A DNA stretch of 64,000 nt from NCBI GenBank assembly GCA_963662175.1, contig OY759215.1:50609213-50673212 (forward strand), in the 5' to 3' direction. How positions within the stretch are numbered: the stretch's first letter is position 1; the number at the start of each line of letters is the position of its first letter. This document shows positions 8,923-23,100 of the stretch, in pieces. The position numbers and the translations under genes were made by a program. The notes beneath the pieces were generated by a model. It was not told the DNA's origin. It did not search any database and saw only the letters and a list, made by a program, of their open reading frames with translations. Source of the stretch: Aradus depressus. Its lineage: Eukaryota; Arthropoda; Insecta; Hemiptera; Aradidae.

Positions 8923-10253
8923 CTAGCTGACCCGACAGACGTCGTTCTGTCAAAAGCTATTGGACCGGATTTTTTTTTTTTTGACCACTTGGAACCGCAG
9001 CTAGTTCCTACTTAAGAACGCCGGGCACCTTAGATAGTATGCGCCTTGCAACTCTATGCAACCAGGTATTAAGTTCTTAGGAACGCTGGGCAACACAGAT
9101 AGTATGTAGTTAGGAATGCTGGGCACCGCAGCTAGTATGTGCCTTGCTACAGCGGATGCCCTAGGTATGTTGTGCTTAAGAACGCTGGTGATAGCTATTA
9201 TTTACCGTGCAACAGTGGACCTCCTAAGTAATACATGCTTAGGAAACCCACCATATTAAAATTAGAGCTATATCCCATCTTTAAGAAAGCTCCATGTGAG
9301 ATTCATTCTGCATTAATGCATCCCCGCCCCTCCCTTCCAAAGGGTCATAGCCATTTTTAAATATTGCTTTTGAAACTACCATTTAGGTATATGCTTGCCC
9401 CCCCATTCCCCCCTCCCGTTGACAATTTTGAGACGTCACATTTCCTTTTTTTGTTTTTGTCTTTTAAGAATACTACATGTGGAATTCCATGAAATCCATT
9501 AAAGACCTATCACTAACTTTATATGGAGGCCTACCCCCACAAACCCCCTCCCGTTCAAATTTTGAAATGTCACGTAGCGTATTTTTCAATTTGGCCTTTA
9601 AGAATGCTACATGTCAAATTCCATGACTTTCCGATCAAAAGACCTATCACTATCTTTATATGTAGGCCTACTCGCACAACCACCCCTCCCGTTCAGAATT
9701 TTGAGATATCACGTAGCGTATTTTTCAATTTGGCCTTTAAGAATGGTACATATGAAATTCCATGACAATCCGAGCATCCGTTAATGACAGCACTATCTTT
9801 ATATTTAGGCCTACCCCCACAACCCCCCCTCACGTTCACTATTTTGTGACGTCACACACCCTATTTTTTTATTTGGCCTTTAAAAAAACTACCTATGAAA
9901 TTCCATGACAATCCTCATCCGTTAATGACTTAGCACTATCTTTATATTTAGGCCCCCCTTACAACCCCCCCTACCGTTCAAGATTTATGGACGCCACATA
10001 GCCTATTTTTTAACCTGGCTTTTAAGAATACTACATGTGAAATTTCATGATAATCCGTCCATCCGTTAATGCGCTAGGGCAATTTTTGTGCTTAGCCCCC
10101 CCCCCCCCCCCCCCAGTTGACCGCTTGGAACTCTCTTCATAAGAACCTTCCTCGGACATCAACGAATATTTGAAAAAAAAATTAGCCGAATTGGTCCAGC
10201 CGTTCTCGAGTTTTGCGCTCAGCAAAATTATCCAGTCATTTTTATTATATAGA
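8923..10253 (-). mobile_element. Non-autonomous Helitron (family A)
   Basis: Helitrons are rolling-circle transposons with 5' TC, a 3' hairpin and CTRR, inserting without target duplication. On the minus strand this element begins TCTATATAATAAAAATGAC at 10253, followed by a segment typical of insect Helitron heads (AACGGCTGGACC). It ends with the hairpin GACAGA/TCTGTC, GGGTCAG and CTAG at 8926-8923, followed by T. Inside are about six degenerate units of a roughly 140-bp repeat (9270-10110) and, near the 3' end (8998-9233), a degenerate form of the 33/66-bp repeat seen in the other Helitrons. There is no Rep/helicase gene. Confidence 0.85.
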
Positions 10254-11439
10254 AAGAACATCTACATAATAAAACCTTATTTTTAAAAATGTTTTTCGAA
10301 AAAGTCGGGCGAAATCTAATTCTTCAAATTTCTCGCTTTTTAACAGTTTTTAAATTTAATATTTGTTAAAACTGATAGACAGATTCAGATATATCGGGAA
10401 AGTCCCATCCGAAGGACGACGTGCTCAAGGTTATTTTTAACCTGAGTGAGATTTCAGCTACCCAGGTTTAGATACGTAACATACGACTCATTATCGAGTA
10501 CCTGACATACGAAAAGGCCCTCGATCATAGCTTAAAGTCCAATCCGAAGGACGACGTGCTCAAATTTATTTTTATCTTCCCGATTAAAACATCTGACCTA
10601 ATTGACTTGGCTAGATTTCTAAATGGCGATCCTGAGCTCGGTGGACTCCATTCTTCAAATTTCTAGCTTTTAAACGGTTTTTAGATTTAATATTCGTTAA
10701 AACTGATGAACAACCGGGATATCTGAATCCTACACAAAAATCGAAATAAAAATGTTTTTCGAAAAAAGTCGGGCTAAATACCATTCTTCAAATTTCCTGC
10801 TTTTTAAGGGCTTATAGATTTAATATTTGTTAAAACTGATAGACAGATTCAGATATATCGGGAAAAACCCATCCGAAGGACGACGTGCTCAAGGTTTAAT
10901 GAACCTCAGTGAAATTTTTGCTACCCAGGTTTAGTTACATAATATACGACTCATTATCGAGTACCTGACATACGAAAAGGCCTTCGATCATAGCTTAAAG
11001 CCCAATCCGAAAGACGACGTGCTCAAATTTATTTTTATCTTCCCGATTAAAACATCTGAGCTAAGTGACTTGGCTAGATTTCTAAATGGCGATCCTGAGC
11101 TCGGTAGACTCCATTCTTCAAATTTCTAGCTTTTTAACAGTTCTTAGATTTAATATTTGTTAAAACTGATAGACAGATTCAGATATATCGGGGATGTCCC
11201 ATCCGAAGGACGACGTGCTCAAGGTTATTTTTAACCTAAGTGAAATTTCAACTACCCAGGTTTAGATACATAACATACTACTCATTATCGAGTACCTGAC
11301 ATACGAAAAGGCCTTCGATCATAGCTTAATGCCCAATCCGAAGGACGACGTGCTCAAATTTATTTTTATCTTCCCTATTAAAACATCTGAGCTAAGTGAG
11401 TCGGCTAGATTTCTAAATGGCGATCCTGAGCTCGGTAAA

Positions 11440-11640
11440 CTCCATATGTATGATAAAATAAGTTACCGTTTGGGTCCAACTAAAATTATCAAGGAAGAAA
11501 TGAGAAATATAAGTGGGCTTTGAGGTACCGTTTTGACATATTTTCTGAAAAACAAATTAATACAGCAATGTTGGTAGATAGGCAGCATCCAGAAACGAAG
11601 ATGGTCAACCAAAAAAAGATTCAGACGTATCGGGAAAGTC
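11440..11640 (+). repeat. Inserted module M (first of about 16 copies) with a protein-like frame
   Basis: The module runs from tatgtatgataaaataagttac to cagatgtatcggg. One frame reads NYQGRNVKYKWALRYRF, then DIFSEKQINTAMLVDRQ and HPETKMVNQRKIQM. Copies with this frame have their GTGAAATATAAG near 11487, 12984, 14085, 15053, 16618, 18313, 29268, 30501, 31267, 33085, 33392, 34621, 36438, 38123, 39345 and 40574. The frame opens at a TAA without an ATG and then runs into satellite DNA. It looks like a fragment of a coding exon caught by the satellite and amplified with it. I do not recognise the parent protein. Confidence 0.6.
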
Positions 11641-14600
11641 CCATCCGAAGGACGACGTGCTCAAATTTATTTTTATCTTCCCGATTAAAACATCTGAGCT
11701 AAGTGACTTGCCTAGATTTCTAAATGGCGATCCTGAGCTCGGTGGACTCCAATCTTCAAATTTCTAGCTTTTAAACGGTTTTTAGATTTAATATTTGTGA
11801 AATTTTAGCTACCTAGGTTTAGTTACATAACATACGACTCATTATCGAGTACCTGACATACGAAAAGGCCTTCGATCATAGCTTAAAGCCCAATCCGAAA
11901 GACGACGTGCTCAAATTTTTTTTATCTTCCCGATTAAAACATCTGAGCTAAGTGACCTGGCTAGATTTCTAAATGGCGATCCTGAGCTCTGTGTACTCAA
12001 ATCTTAAAATTTCTAGCTTTTAAACGGTTTTTAGATTTAATATTCGTTAAAACTGATGAACAACCGGGATATCTGAATCCTAGACAAAAATCGAAATAAA
12101 AATGTTTTTCAAAAAAGTAGGGCTAAATACCACTCTTCAAATTTCCTGCTTTTTAACGGTTTATAGATTTAATATTTGTTAAAACTGATCGACAGATTCA
12201 GATATATCGGGAAAGTCTCATCCGAAGGACGACGTGCTCAAGATTTTTTGAACCTAAGTGAAATTTTAGCTACCTAGGTTTAGTTACATAACATACGACT
12301 CATTATCGAGCACCTGACATACAAATAGGCCCTCGATCATAGCCTAAAGTCCAATCCGAACGACGACGTGCTCAAATTTATTTTTGTCTTCTCGATTAAA
12401 ACATCCGACCTAAGTGCCTTGGCTAGATTTCTAAATGGCGATCCTGAGCTACGTAGACTCCATTCTTCAAATTTCTAGCTTTTAAACGGTTTTTAGATTT
12501 AATATTCGTTAAAACTGATGAACAACCGGGATATCTGAATCCTACACAAAAATCGAAATAAAAATGTTTTTCGAAAAAAGTAGGACTAAATCCCATTCTT
12601 CAAATTACTCGCTTTTTAACAGTTCTTAGATTTAATATTTGTTAAAACTGATAGACAGATTCAGATATATCGGGGATGTCCCATCCGAAGGACGACGTGC
12701 TCAAGGTTATTTTTAACCTAAGTGAAATTTCAACTACCCAGGTTTAGATACATAACATACTACTCATTATCGAGTACCTGACATACGAAAAGGCCTCCGA
12801 TCATAGCTTAAAGCCCAATCCGAAGGACGACGTGCTCAAATTTATTTTTATCTTCCCTATTAAAACATCTGAGCTAAGTGATTCGGCTATATTTCTTAAT
12901 GGCGATCTTGAGCTCGGTAAACTCCATATGTATGATAAAATAAGTTACCGTTTGGGTCCAACTAAAATTATCAAGGAAGAAATGTGAAATATAAGTGGGC
13001 TTTGAGGAACCGTTTTGACATATTTTCTGAAAAACAAATTAATACAGCAATGTTGGTAGATAGGCAGCATCCAGAAACGAAGATGGTCAACCAAAGAAAG
13101 ATTCAGATGTATCGGGAAAGTCCCATCCGAAGGACGACGTGCTCAAATTTATTTTTATCTTCCCGATTAAAACATCTGAGCTAAGTGACTTGCCTAGATT
13201 TCTAAATGGCGATCCTGAGCTCGGTGGACTCCATTCTTCAAATTTCTAGCTTTTAAACGGTTTTTAGATTTAATATTCGTTAAAACTGATGAACAACCGG
13301 GATATCTGAATCCTACACAAAAATCGAAATGAAAATGTTTTTCGAAAAAAGTCGGGCTAAATACCATTCTTCAAATTTCCTGCTTTTTAAGGGCTTATAG
13401 ATTTAATATTTGTTAAAACTGATAGACAGATTCAGATATATCGGGAAAAACCCATCCGAAGGACGACGTGCTCAAGGTTTAATGAACCTCAGTGAAATTT
13501 TTGGTACCCAGGTTTAGTTACATAATATACGACTCATTATCGAGTACCTGACATACGAAAAGGCCTTCGATCATAGCTTAAAGCCCAATCCGAAAGACGA
13601 CGTGCTCAAATTTATTTTTATCTTCCCGATTAAAACATCTGAGCTAAGTGACTTGGCTAGATTTCTAAATGGCGATCCTGAGCTCGGTAGACTCCATTCT
13701 TCAAATTTCTAGCTTTTTAACAGTTCTTAGATTTAATATTTGTTAAAACTGATAGACAGATTCAGATATATCGGGGATGTCCCATCCGAAGGACGACGTG
13801 CTCAAGGTTATTTTTAACCTAAGTGAAATTTCAACTACCCAGGTTTAGATACATAACATACTACTCATTATCGAGTACCTGACATACGAAAAGGCCTTCG
13901 ATCATAGCTTAATGCCCAATCCGAAGGACGACGTGCTCAAATTTATTTTTATCTTCCCTATTAAAACATCTGAGCTAAGTGAGTCGGCTAGATTTCTAAA
14001 TGGCGATCCTGAGCTCGGTAAACTCCATATGTATGATAAAATAAGTTACCGTTTGGGTCCAACTAAAATTATCAAGGAAGAAATGTGAAATATAAGTGGG
14101 CTTTGAGGTACCGTTTTGACATATTTTCTGAAAAACAAATTAATACAGCAATGTTGGTAGATAGGCAGCATCCAGAAACGAAGATGGTCAACCAAAAAAA
14201 GATTCAGACGTATCGGGAAAGTCCCATCCGAAGGACGACGTGCTCAAATTTATTTTTATCTTCCCGATTAAAACATCTGAGCTAAGTGACTTGCCTAGAT
14301 TTCTAAATGGCGATCCTGAGCTCGGTGGACTCCAATCTTCAAATTTCTAGCTTTTAAACGGTTTTTAGATTTAATATTTGTTAAAACTGATCGACAGATT
14401 CAGATATATCGGGAAAGTCTCATCCGAAGGACGACGTGCTCAAGATTTTTTGAACCTAAGTGAAATTTTAGCTACCTAGGTTTAGTTACATAACATACGA
14501 CTCATTATCGAGTACCTGACATACGAAAAGGCCTTCGATCATAGCTTAAAGCCCAATCCGATAGACGACGTGCTCAAATTTATTTTTATCTTCCCGATTA

Positions 14601-17600
14601 AAACATCTGAGCTAAGTGACTTGGCTAGATTTCTAAATGGCGATCCTGAGCTCGGTAGACTCTATTCTTCAAATTTCTAGCTTTTTAACAGTTCTTAGAT
14701 TTAATATTTGTTAAAACTGATAGACAGATTCAGATATATCGGGGATGTCCCATCCGAAGGACGACGTGCTCAAGGTTATTTTTAACCTAAGTGAAATTTC
14801 AACTACCCAGGTTTAGATACATAACATACTACTCATTATCGAGTACCTGACATACGAAAAGGCCTTCGATCATAGCTTAATGCCCAATCCGAAGGACGAC
14901 GTGCTCAAATTTATTTTTATTTTCCCTATTAAAACATCTGAGCTAAGTGAGTCGGCTAGATTTCTAAATGGCGATCCTGAGCTCGGTAAACTCCATATGT
15001 ATGATAAAATAAGTTACCGTTTGGGTCCAACTAAAATTATCAAGGAAGAAATGTGAAATATAAGTGGGCTTTGAGGTACCGTTTTGACATATTTTCTGAA
15101 AAACAAATTAATACAGCAATGTTGGTAGATAGGCAGCATCCAGAAACGAAGATGGTCAACCAAAAAAAGATTCAGATGTATCGGGAAAGTCCCATCCGAA
15201 GGACGACGTGCTCAAATTTATTTTTATCTTCCCGATTAAAACATCTGAGCTAAGTGACTTGCCTAGATTTCTAAATGGCGATCCTGAGCTCGGTGGACTC
15301 CAATCTTCAAATTTCTAGCTTTTAAACGGTTTTTAGATTTAATATTTGTTAAAACTGATCGACAGATTCAGATATATCGGGAAAGTCTCATCCGAAGGAC
15401 GACGTGCTCAAGATTTTTTGAACCTAAGTGAAATTTTAGCTACCTAGGTTTAGTTACATAACATACGACTCATTATCGAGCACCTGACATACAAATAGGC
15501 CCTCGATCATAGCCTAAAGTCCAATCCGAACGACGACGTGCTCAAATTTATTTTTGTCTTCTCGATTAAAACATCCGACCTAAGTGCCTTGGCTAGATTT
15601 CTAAATGGCGATCCTGAGCTACGTAGACTCCATTCTTCAAATTTCTAGCTTTTAAACGGTTTTTAGATTTAATATTCGTTAAAACTGATGAACAACCGGG
15701 ATATCTGAATCCTACACAAAAATCGAAATAAAAATGTTTTTCGAAAAAAGTAGGACTAAATCCCATTCTTCAAATTTCTCGCTTTTTAACAGTTCTTAGA
15801 TGTAATATTTGTTAAAACTGATAGACAGATTCAGATATAACGGGGATGTCCCATCCGAAGGACGACGTGCTCAAGGTTATTTTTAACCTAAGTGAAATTT
15901 CAACTACCCAGGTTTAGATACATAACATACGACTCATTATCGAGCACCTGACATACAAATAGGCCCTCGATCATAGCCTAAAGTCCAATCCGAGGGACGA
16001 CGTGCTCAAATTTATTTTTGTCTTCTCGATTAAAATTTCCGACCTAAGTGACTTGGCTAGATTTCTAAATGGCGATCCTGAGCTCGGTAGACTCCATTCT
16101 TCAAATTTCTAGCTTTTAAACGTTTTTTAGATATAATATTCGTTAAAACTGATAAACAACGGGGATATCTGAATCCTACACAAAAATCGAAATAAAAATG
16201 TTTTTCGAAAAAAGTAGGACTAAATCCCATTCTTCAAATTTCTCGCTTTTTAACAGTTCTTAGATGTAATATTTGTTAAAACTGATAGACAGATTCAGAT
16301 ATATCGGGGATGTCCCATCCGAAGGACGACGTGCTCAAGGTTATTTTTAACCTAAGTGAAATTTCAACTACCCAGGTTTAGATACATAACATACTACTCA
16401 TTATCGAGTACCTGACATACGAAAAGGCCTCCGATCATAGCTTAAAGCCCAATCCGAAGGATGACGTGCTCAAATTTATTTTTGTCTTCTCGATTAAAAC
16501 ATCCGACCTAAGTGCCTTGGCTAGATATCTAAATGGCGATCCTGAGCTCGATAGACTCCATATGTATGATAAAATAAGTTACCGTTTGGGTCCAACTAAA
16601 ATTATCAAGGAAGAAATGTGAAATATAAGTGGGCTTTGAGGAACCGTCTTGACATATTTTCTGAAAAACAAATTAATACAGCTATGTTGGTAGATAGGCA
16701 GCATCCAGAAACGAAGATCGTCAACCAGAGAAAGATTCAGATGTATCGGGAAAGTCCCATCCGAAGGACGACGTGCTCAAATTTATTTTTATCTTCTCGA
16801 TTAAAACATCAGACCTAAGTGATTCGGCTAGATTTCTAAATGGCGATCCTGAGCTCGTTAAAGTCCATTCTTCAAATTTCTAGCTTTTAAACGGTTTTTA
16901 GATTTAATATTCGTTAAAACTGATGAACAACCGGGATATCTGAATCCTACACAAAAATTGAAATAAAAATGTTTTTCGAAAAAAGTCGGGCTAAATACCA
17001 TTCTTCAAATTGCCTGCTTTTTAACAGTTTTTAGATTTAATATTTGTTAAAACTGATAGACAGATTCAGATATATCGGGAAAGTCTCATCCGAAGGACGA
17101 CGTGCTCAAGGTTTTTTGAACCTAAGTGAAATTGTAGCTACCTAGGTTTAGTTACATAACATACGACTCATTATCGAGCACCTGACATACAAAAAGGCCC
17201 TCGATCATAGCCTAAAGTCCAATCCGAAGGATGACGTGCTCAAATTTATTTTTGTCTTCTCGATTAAAACATCTGAGCTAAGAGACTTAGCTAGATTTCT
17301 AAATGGCGATCTTGAGCTCGGTAGACTCCATTCTTCAAATTTCTAGCTTTTAAACGGTTTTTAGATTTACATTTCGTTAAAACTGATGAACAACCGGGAT
17401 ATCTGAATCCTACACAAAAATTGAAATAAAAATGTTTTTCGAAAAAAGTCGGGCTAAATACCATTCTTCAAATTGCCTGCTTTTTAACAGTTTTTAGATT
17501 TAATATTTGTTAAAACTGATAGACAGATTCTGATATATCGGGAAAGTCTCATCCGAAGGACGACGTGCTCAAGGTTTTTTGAACCTAAGTGAAATTGTAG

Positions 17601-18719
17601 CTACCTAGGTCTAGTTACATAACATACGACTCATTATCGAGCACCTGACATACAAAAAGGCCCTCGATCATAGCCTAAAGTCCAATCCGAAGGATGACGT
17701 GCTCAAATTTATTTTTGTCTTCTCGATTAAAACATCTGAGCTAAGAGACTTAGCTAGATTTCTAAATGGCGATCTTGAGCTCGGTAGACTCCATTCTTCA
17801 AATTTCTAGCTTTTAAACGGTTTTTAGATTTACATTTCGTTAAAACTGATGAACAACCGGGATATCTGAATCCTACACAAAAATTGAAATAAAAATGTTT
17901 TTCGAAAAAAGTCGGGCTAAATACCATTCTTCAAATTGCCTGCTTTTTAACAGTTTTTAGATTTAATATTTGTTAAAACTGATAGACAGATTCAGATATA
18001 TCGGGAAAGTCTCATCCGAAGGACGACGTGCTCAAGGTTTTTTGAACCTAAGTGAAATTGTAGCTACCTAGGTCTAGTTACATAACATACGACTCATTAT
18101 CGAGCACCTGACATACAAAAAGGCCCTCGATCATAGCCTAAAGTTCAATCCGAAGGATGACGTGCTCAAATTTATTTTTGTCTTCTCGATTAAAACATCC
18201 GACCTAAGTACCTTGCTAGATTTCTAAATGGCGATCTTGAGCTCGGTAAACTCCATATGTATGATAAAATAAGTAACCGATTGGGTCCAACTAAAATTAT
18301 CAAGGAAGAAATGTGAAATATAAGTGGGCTTTGAGGTACCGTTTTGACATATTTTCTGAAAAACAAATTAATACAGCAATGTTGGTAGATAGGCAGCATC
18401 CAGAAACGAAGATGGTCAACCAAAAAAAGATTCAGATGTACCTATCGGGAAAGTCACATCCGAAGGACGACGTGCTCAAATTTATTTTTATTTTCCCGAT
18501 TAAAACATCTGAGCTAAGTGACCTGGCTAGATTTCTAAATGGCGATCCTGAGCTCGGTGGACTCCATTTTTCAAATTTCTAGCTTTTAAACGGTTTTTAG
18601 ATTTAATATTCGTTAAAACTGATGAACAACCGGGATATCTGAATCCTACACAAAAATCAAAATAAAAATGTTTTTCAAAAAATTCACGCTATTTAACGGT
18701 TTATAGGCTTAATAATTGT

Positions 18720-19940
18720 TAAAACTGATACGACAGAATCAGATATATCCGAAAAGTCCCATCCGACGGACGACGTGCTCAAGGCTATTTTCAACCTAAG
18801 TGAAATTTCACCTAACCAGGTTTATTTACATAACATACGTCTCATTATCGAGTACCTCACATTCGAAAAAGCCCTGGATCATCGCTTTAAGTCCCATCCG
18901 AAGGACGACGTGATCAAAGTGTTTTTTAACTTCCCGATTGAAACATCTGACCTAAGTGCCTCAGCTAGATTTCTAAGTGGCGATCCTGAGCTCGGTATAA
19001 TCCATTCTTCAAATTTCTCGCTTTTTAACGGTTTATAGACTTAATATTTGTTAAAACTGATAGAGAACGATCGGATTATCTGAATCCTACACAAAAATCA
19101 AAATAAAAATGTTTTTCGAAAAATGTCCGCTATTTAACGGTTTATAGGCTTAATAATTGTTAAAACTGATACGAGAGATTCAGATTTATCCGGAAAGTCC
19201 CATCCGAAGGACGACGTGCTCAAGGCTATTTTCAACCTAAGTGATATTTCACCTACCCAGGTTTATTTACATAACATACGTCTCATTATCGAGTACCTCA
19301 CATTCGAAAAAGCCCTGGATCTTCGCTTAAAGTCCCATCCGAAGGACGACGTGCTCAAAGTGTTTTTTAACTTCCCGATTGAAACATCTGACCTAAGTGC
19401 CTCAACTAGATTTCTAAGTGGCGATCCTGAGCTCGGTAGACTCCATTCTTGAAATTTCTCGCTTTTTAACGGTTTATAGATTTAATATTTGTTAAAACTG
19501 ATAGAGAACGACCGGATTATCTGAATCCTACACAAAAATCAAAATAAAAATGTTTTTCAAAAAATTTGCGCTATTTAACGGTTTATAGGCTTAATAATTG
19601 TTAAAAGTGATACGAGAGATTCAGATATATCCGGAAAGTCCCATCCGAAGGACGACGTGCTCAAGGCTTTCAACCTAAGTGGAAATTGACCTACCCAGGT
19701 TTATTTACATAACATACGTCTCATTATCGAGTACCTCACATTCGAAAAAGCCCTGGATCATCGCTTAATGTCCCATCCGAAGGACGAAGTGCTCAAAGTT
19801 ATTTTTAACTTCCCGATTAAAACATCTGACCTAAGTGCCTCAGCTAGATTTCTAAGTGGCGATCCTGAGCTCGGTAGACTCCATTCTTCAAATTTCTTGC
19901 TTTTTAACGGTTTATAGATTTAATATTTGTTAACTGACAG
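18720..19940 (+). repeat. Diverged satellite subfamily with longer open frames
   Basis: Three units with a period of about 442 bp differ from the rest of the array (for example CATTCGAAAAAGCCCTGG and GGATTATCTGAATCC). Two keep a frame open across both halves of the monomer: 18775-19038, and 19216-19452 with ISPTQVYLHNIRLIIEYLT and KSHPKDDVLKVFFNFPIE. The third unit is shifted by a short deletion. There is no ATG context or splice evidence that marks these as genes. Confidence 0.6.
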
Positions 19941-20104
19941 AGCCATAGAGTGTGCTGGTTTCGGATTATGCCAACGTCAGCACAACGTTCAGACTGACTT
20001 TAAATATGTTGACACCGATCCACTATGGAAGAAATATGCCAAAAAAAAAAAGATGTATGTATAGATATGAACACAAATTAAAACTTGTGTACATTGTGAT
20101 ATAA
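19941..20104 (+). other. Unique spacer between satellite and Helitron copy 1
   Basis: About 164 bp beginning gacagagccatagagtg, with an A-run near 20040, ending gatataa directly before the Helitron TC. The same spacer recurs at 23600-23765 with few changes, before Helitron copy 2, which shows that spacer and satellite end were duplicated together. Confidence 0.7.
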
Positions 20105-23100
20105 TCTATATTAATAAAGCTGAAACGGGGTTTGTTTGTTTGTTTGTTTGTATGTATGTTTGTTCCAGCATCACGCCCGAACGGCTGGACGGATTTTTAT
20201 GAAACTTCCCATGTAGCATTCTTTTGAGCCCGATTGAATAATAGGCTATGTGGCGTCCCAAAATTTTGATCGGGAGGGGGGGTTGTAAGGGGGGCCTAAG
20301 TATATAAATAGTGCTAACTCATTAACTAATGGTCAAATTGTCATGAAATTTCACACGTAGTCTTTTTAAAAGCCAAACAGGAATAAAAGGTGTGTGGCGT
20401 CCCAAAGTTTTGAACGGGAGGGGGGGTTGTGGGAGGGCCTAAGTATAAATATAGAGCTAACTCATTAACTAATGGGCGAATCGTCATGAAATTTCACATG
20501 TAGTATTTTTAAAAGCCAAATAGGAAAAAAAAGTGTGTGGCGTCCCAAAGTTTTGAACGGGAGGGGGGGTTGTGGGGGGCCTAAGTATAAATATAGAGCT
20601 AACTCATTAACTAATGGGCGAATCGTCATGAAATTTCACGTAGTATCTTTAAAAGCCAAATAGGAAAAAAAGGTGTGTGGCGTCCCAAAGTTTTGAACGG
20701 GAGGGGGGATTGTGGGGGGGCCTAAGTATAAATATAGAGCTAATTCTTTAACGGTTGGTCGGATTGTCACGAAATTTCACATGGAGTATTCCTGAAGGCC
20801 AAATAAAAAAATAAGGTGTGTGGCGTCCCAAAGTTTTGAACGGGAGGGGGGGTTGTGGTGGGGCCTATGTATAAATATAGAGCTAACTCATTACTAATGG
20901 GCGAGTCGTCATGAAATTTCACGTAGTATTTTTAAAAGCCAAATAGGAAAAAAAGGTGTGTGGCGTCCCAAAGTTTTGAACGGGAGGGGGGGTTGTGGGG
21001 GGGCCTAAGTATAAATATAGAGCTAATTCTTTAACGGTTGGTCGGATTGTCACGAAATTTCACATGGAGTATTCCTGAAGGCCAAATAGAAAAATAAGGT
21101 GTGTGGCGTCCCAAAGTTTTGAACGGGAGGGGGGGTTGTGGGGGGGCCTAAGTATAAATATAGAGCTAACTCATTAACTAATGGGCGAATCGTCATGAAA
21201 TTTCACGTAGTATTTTTAAAAGCCAAATAGGAAAAAAAGGTGTGTGGCGTCCCAAAGTTTTGAACGGGAGGGGGGGTTGTGGGGGGACCTAAGTATAAAT
21301 ATAGAGCTAACTCATTAACTAATGGGCGAATCGTCATGAAATTTCACGTAGTATCTTTAAAAGCCAAATAGGAAAAAAAGGTGTGTGGCGTCCCAAAGTT
21401 TTGAACGGGAGGGGGGATTGTGGGGGGGCCTAAGTATAAATATAGAGCTAATTCTTTAACGGTTGGTCGGATTGTCACGAAATTTCACATGGAGTATTCC
21501 TGAAGGCCAAATAGAAAAATAAGGTGTGTGGCGTCCCAAAGTTTTGAACGGGAGGGGGGGTTGTGGGGGGGCCTAAGTATAAATATAGAGCTAGCTCATT
21601 AACGGTTGGTCGAATTGTCACAAAGTTTCACATGTAGTATTCCTGAAGACCAAATAAAAAAATAGGCGGTGTAACGGCTCAAAATTTTGTACGGGAGGGG
21701 GGGGGGTAGTGGCGGGGGGGCCTAAGTATAAATATGGTGCTAGCTCAATAACGGTTTGTCGTATTGTCATGGAATTTCACATGTAGTATTCATAAAGGCC
21801 AAATAGAAAAATAGGGTGTGTGACGTCAAAAAATTGTGAACGGGAGGGGGGTTATGGGGGTAGGCCTAAATTTGAAGATAGTGATAGGTCATTAACGGAT
21901 GATTGGATTGTCACGAAATTTCACATCTAGTATTCTTGATGGTCAAATAAACAAATACACTATGTGACATTTTAAAAATTTGGGAGGGGGGGCTAAGCAT
22001 AAAAATAATGCTGAATCATTGAAGGGTAATCGGATTGTCATGAATTTCACATGTAGTAGTAGTAACTATGTATTCGCTGTGGGGTTCACTGTTGCAAGAC
22101 ATTCACTAGCTGTGATGCCCAGCGTTCCTAATATCGTACTAGCTGTGGGGTCCGCTGTTGCAAGGCACTTACTAGCTGTAGTGCTCAGCCCCAGCGTTCC
22201 TAACTATGTACTGGCTGTGGGGTTCTCTGTTGCAAGGCACCTACAAGACATTTACTAGCTGTGATGCCCAGCGTTCCTAATTACGTACTAGCTGTGGGGT
22301 CTGCTGTTGCAAGGCGCTAGCAGTGTGGCCCAGCGTATTTAACTACGTAGGTATTAGCTGTGGGGTCCGCCGTTGCAAAACTCATACTAGCTATGATGCC
22401 CTGTGGTTCTAACTACATACTATCTGTGGGGTCCGCAGTTGCAAGGCACCTACTACCTGTAGGGCCCAGCGACCCTAACTTCTTACTAGCTGTGGGGTCC
22501 GCTGTTGCGAGGCACATACTAGCTGTGGTGACCAGCGTTCCTAACTACGTACTAGCTGTGGGGTCCGCCGTTGCAAAACACATACTAGCTGTGATGCCCA
22601 GTGGTTCTAACTACGCTAGCTGTGGGGCCGCTGTTGCAAGGCACTTACTAGCTGTGATGCCCAGCATTCCTAACTTCGTACTAGCTGTGGGGTCCGCTCT
22701 TGCGAGGCACATACTAGCTGCGGTGACCAGCGTTCTAACTACATACTAGCTGTGGGATCCGCCGTTGCAAGGCATATATTAGCTGTGGTCACAAACGTTC
22801 TTAAGTTCGCACTGGCTAGGACGTCCAGCGAAGCTAAGTATTCACTAGCTGTGGTTTCCGCCGTTGAAAGGCGCATACTAGCTGTGGTGCCCAGGGGTCC
22901 TAAAAACTTACTAGCGTTGCTATAGTTGAAGGACTATAAGCCTTATTCCGTATGAATAATTGAAAATTATAACATCATGAATGTACTGTTAAAGGGTAAG
23001 CGGATTGGCATGAATTTCACATGTAGTAGTAGTAACTATGTATTCGCTATGGGGACCGCTGTTGCAAGGCATTTACTAGCTGCGGTCAATAGCGTTCTTA

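Larger units (their letters stand above)
10284..19940 (+). repeat. Satellite array, left block
   Basis: Tandem units of about 465 bp and shorter variants (about 326 and 480 bp). A full monomer contains two copies of the core CCGAAGGACGACGTGCTCAA, one before an AACCTAAGTGAAATT segment and one before a CTTCCCGATTAAAACATC segment, plus a GATCCTGAGCTCGG block and a GATATCTGAATCCTACACAA block. The monomer is thus itself built from two related halves. Six units carry an extra inserted module of about 190 bp. Two or three nearly identical 480-bp units occur at about 17035-17990. No functional gene is expected. The array ends where unit sequence gives way to unrelated DNA at about 19940. Confidence 0.9.
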
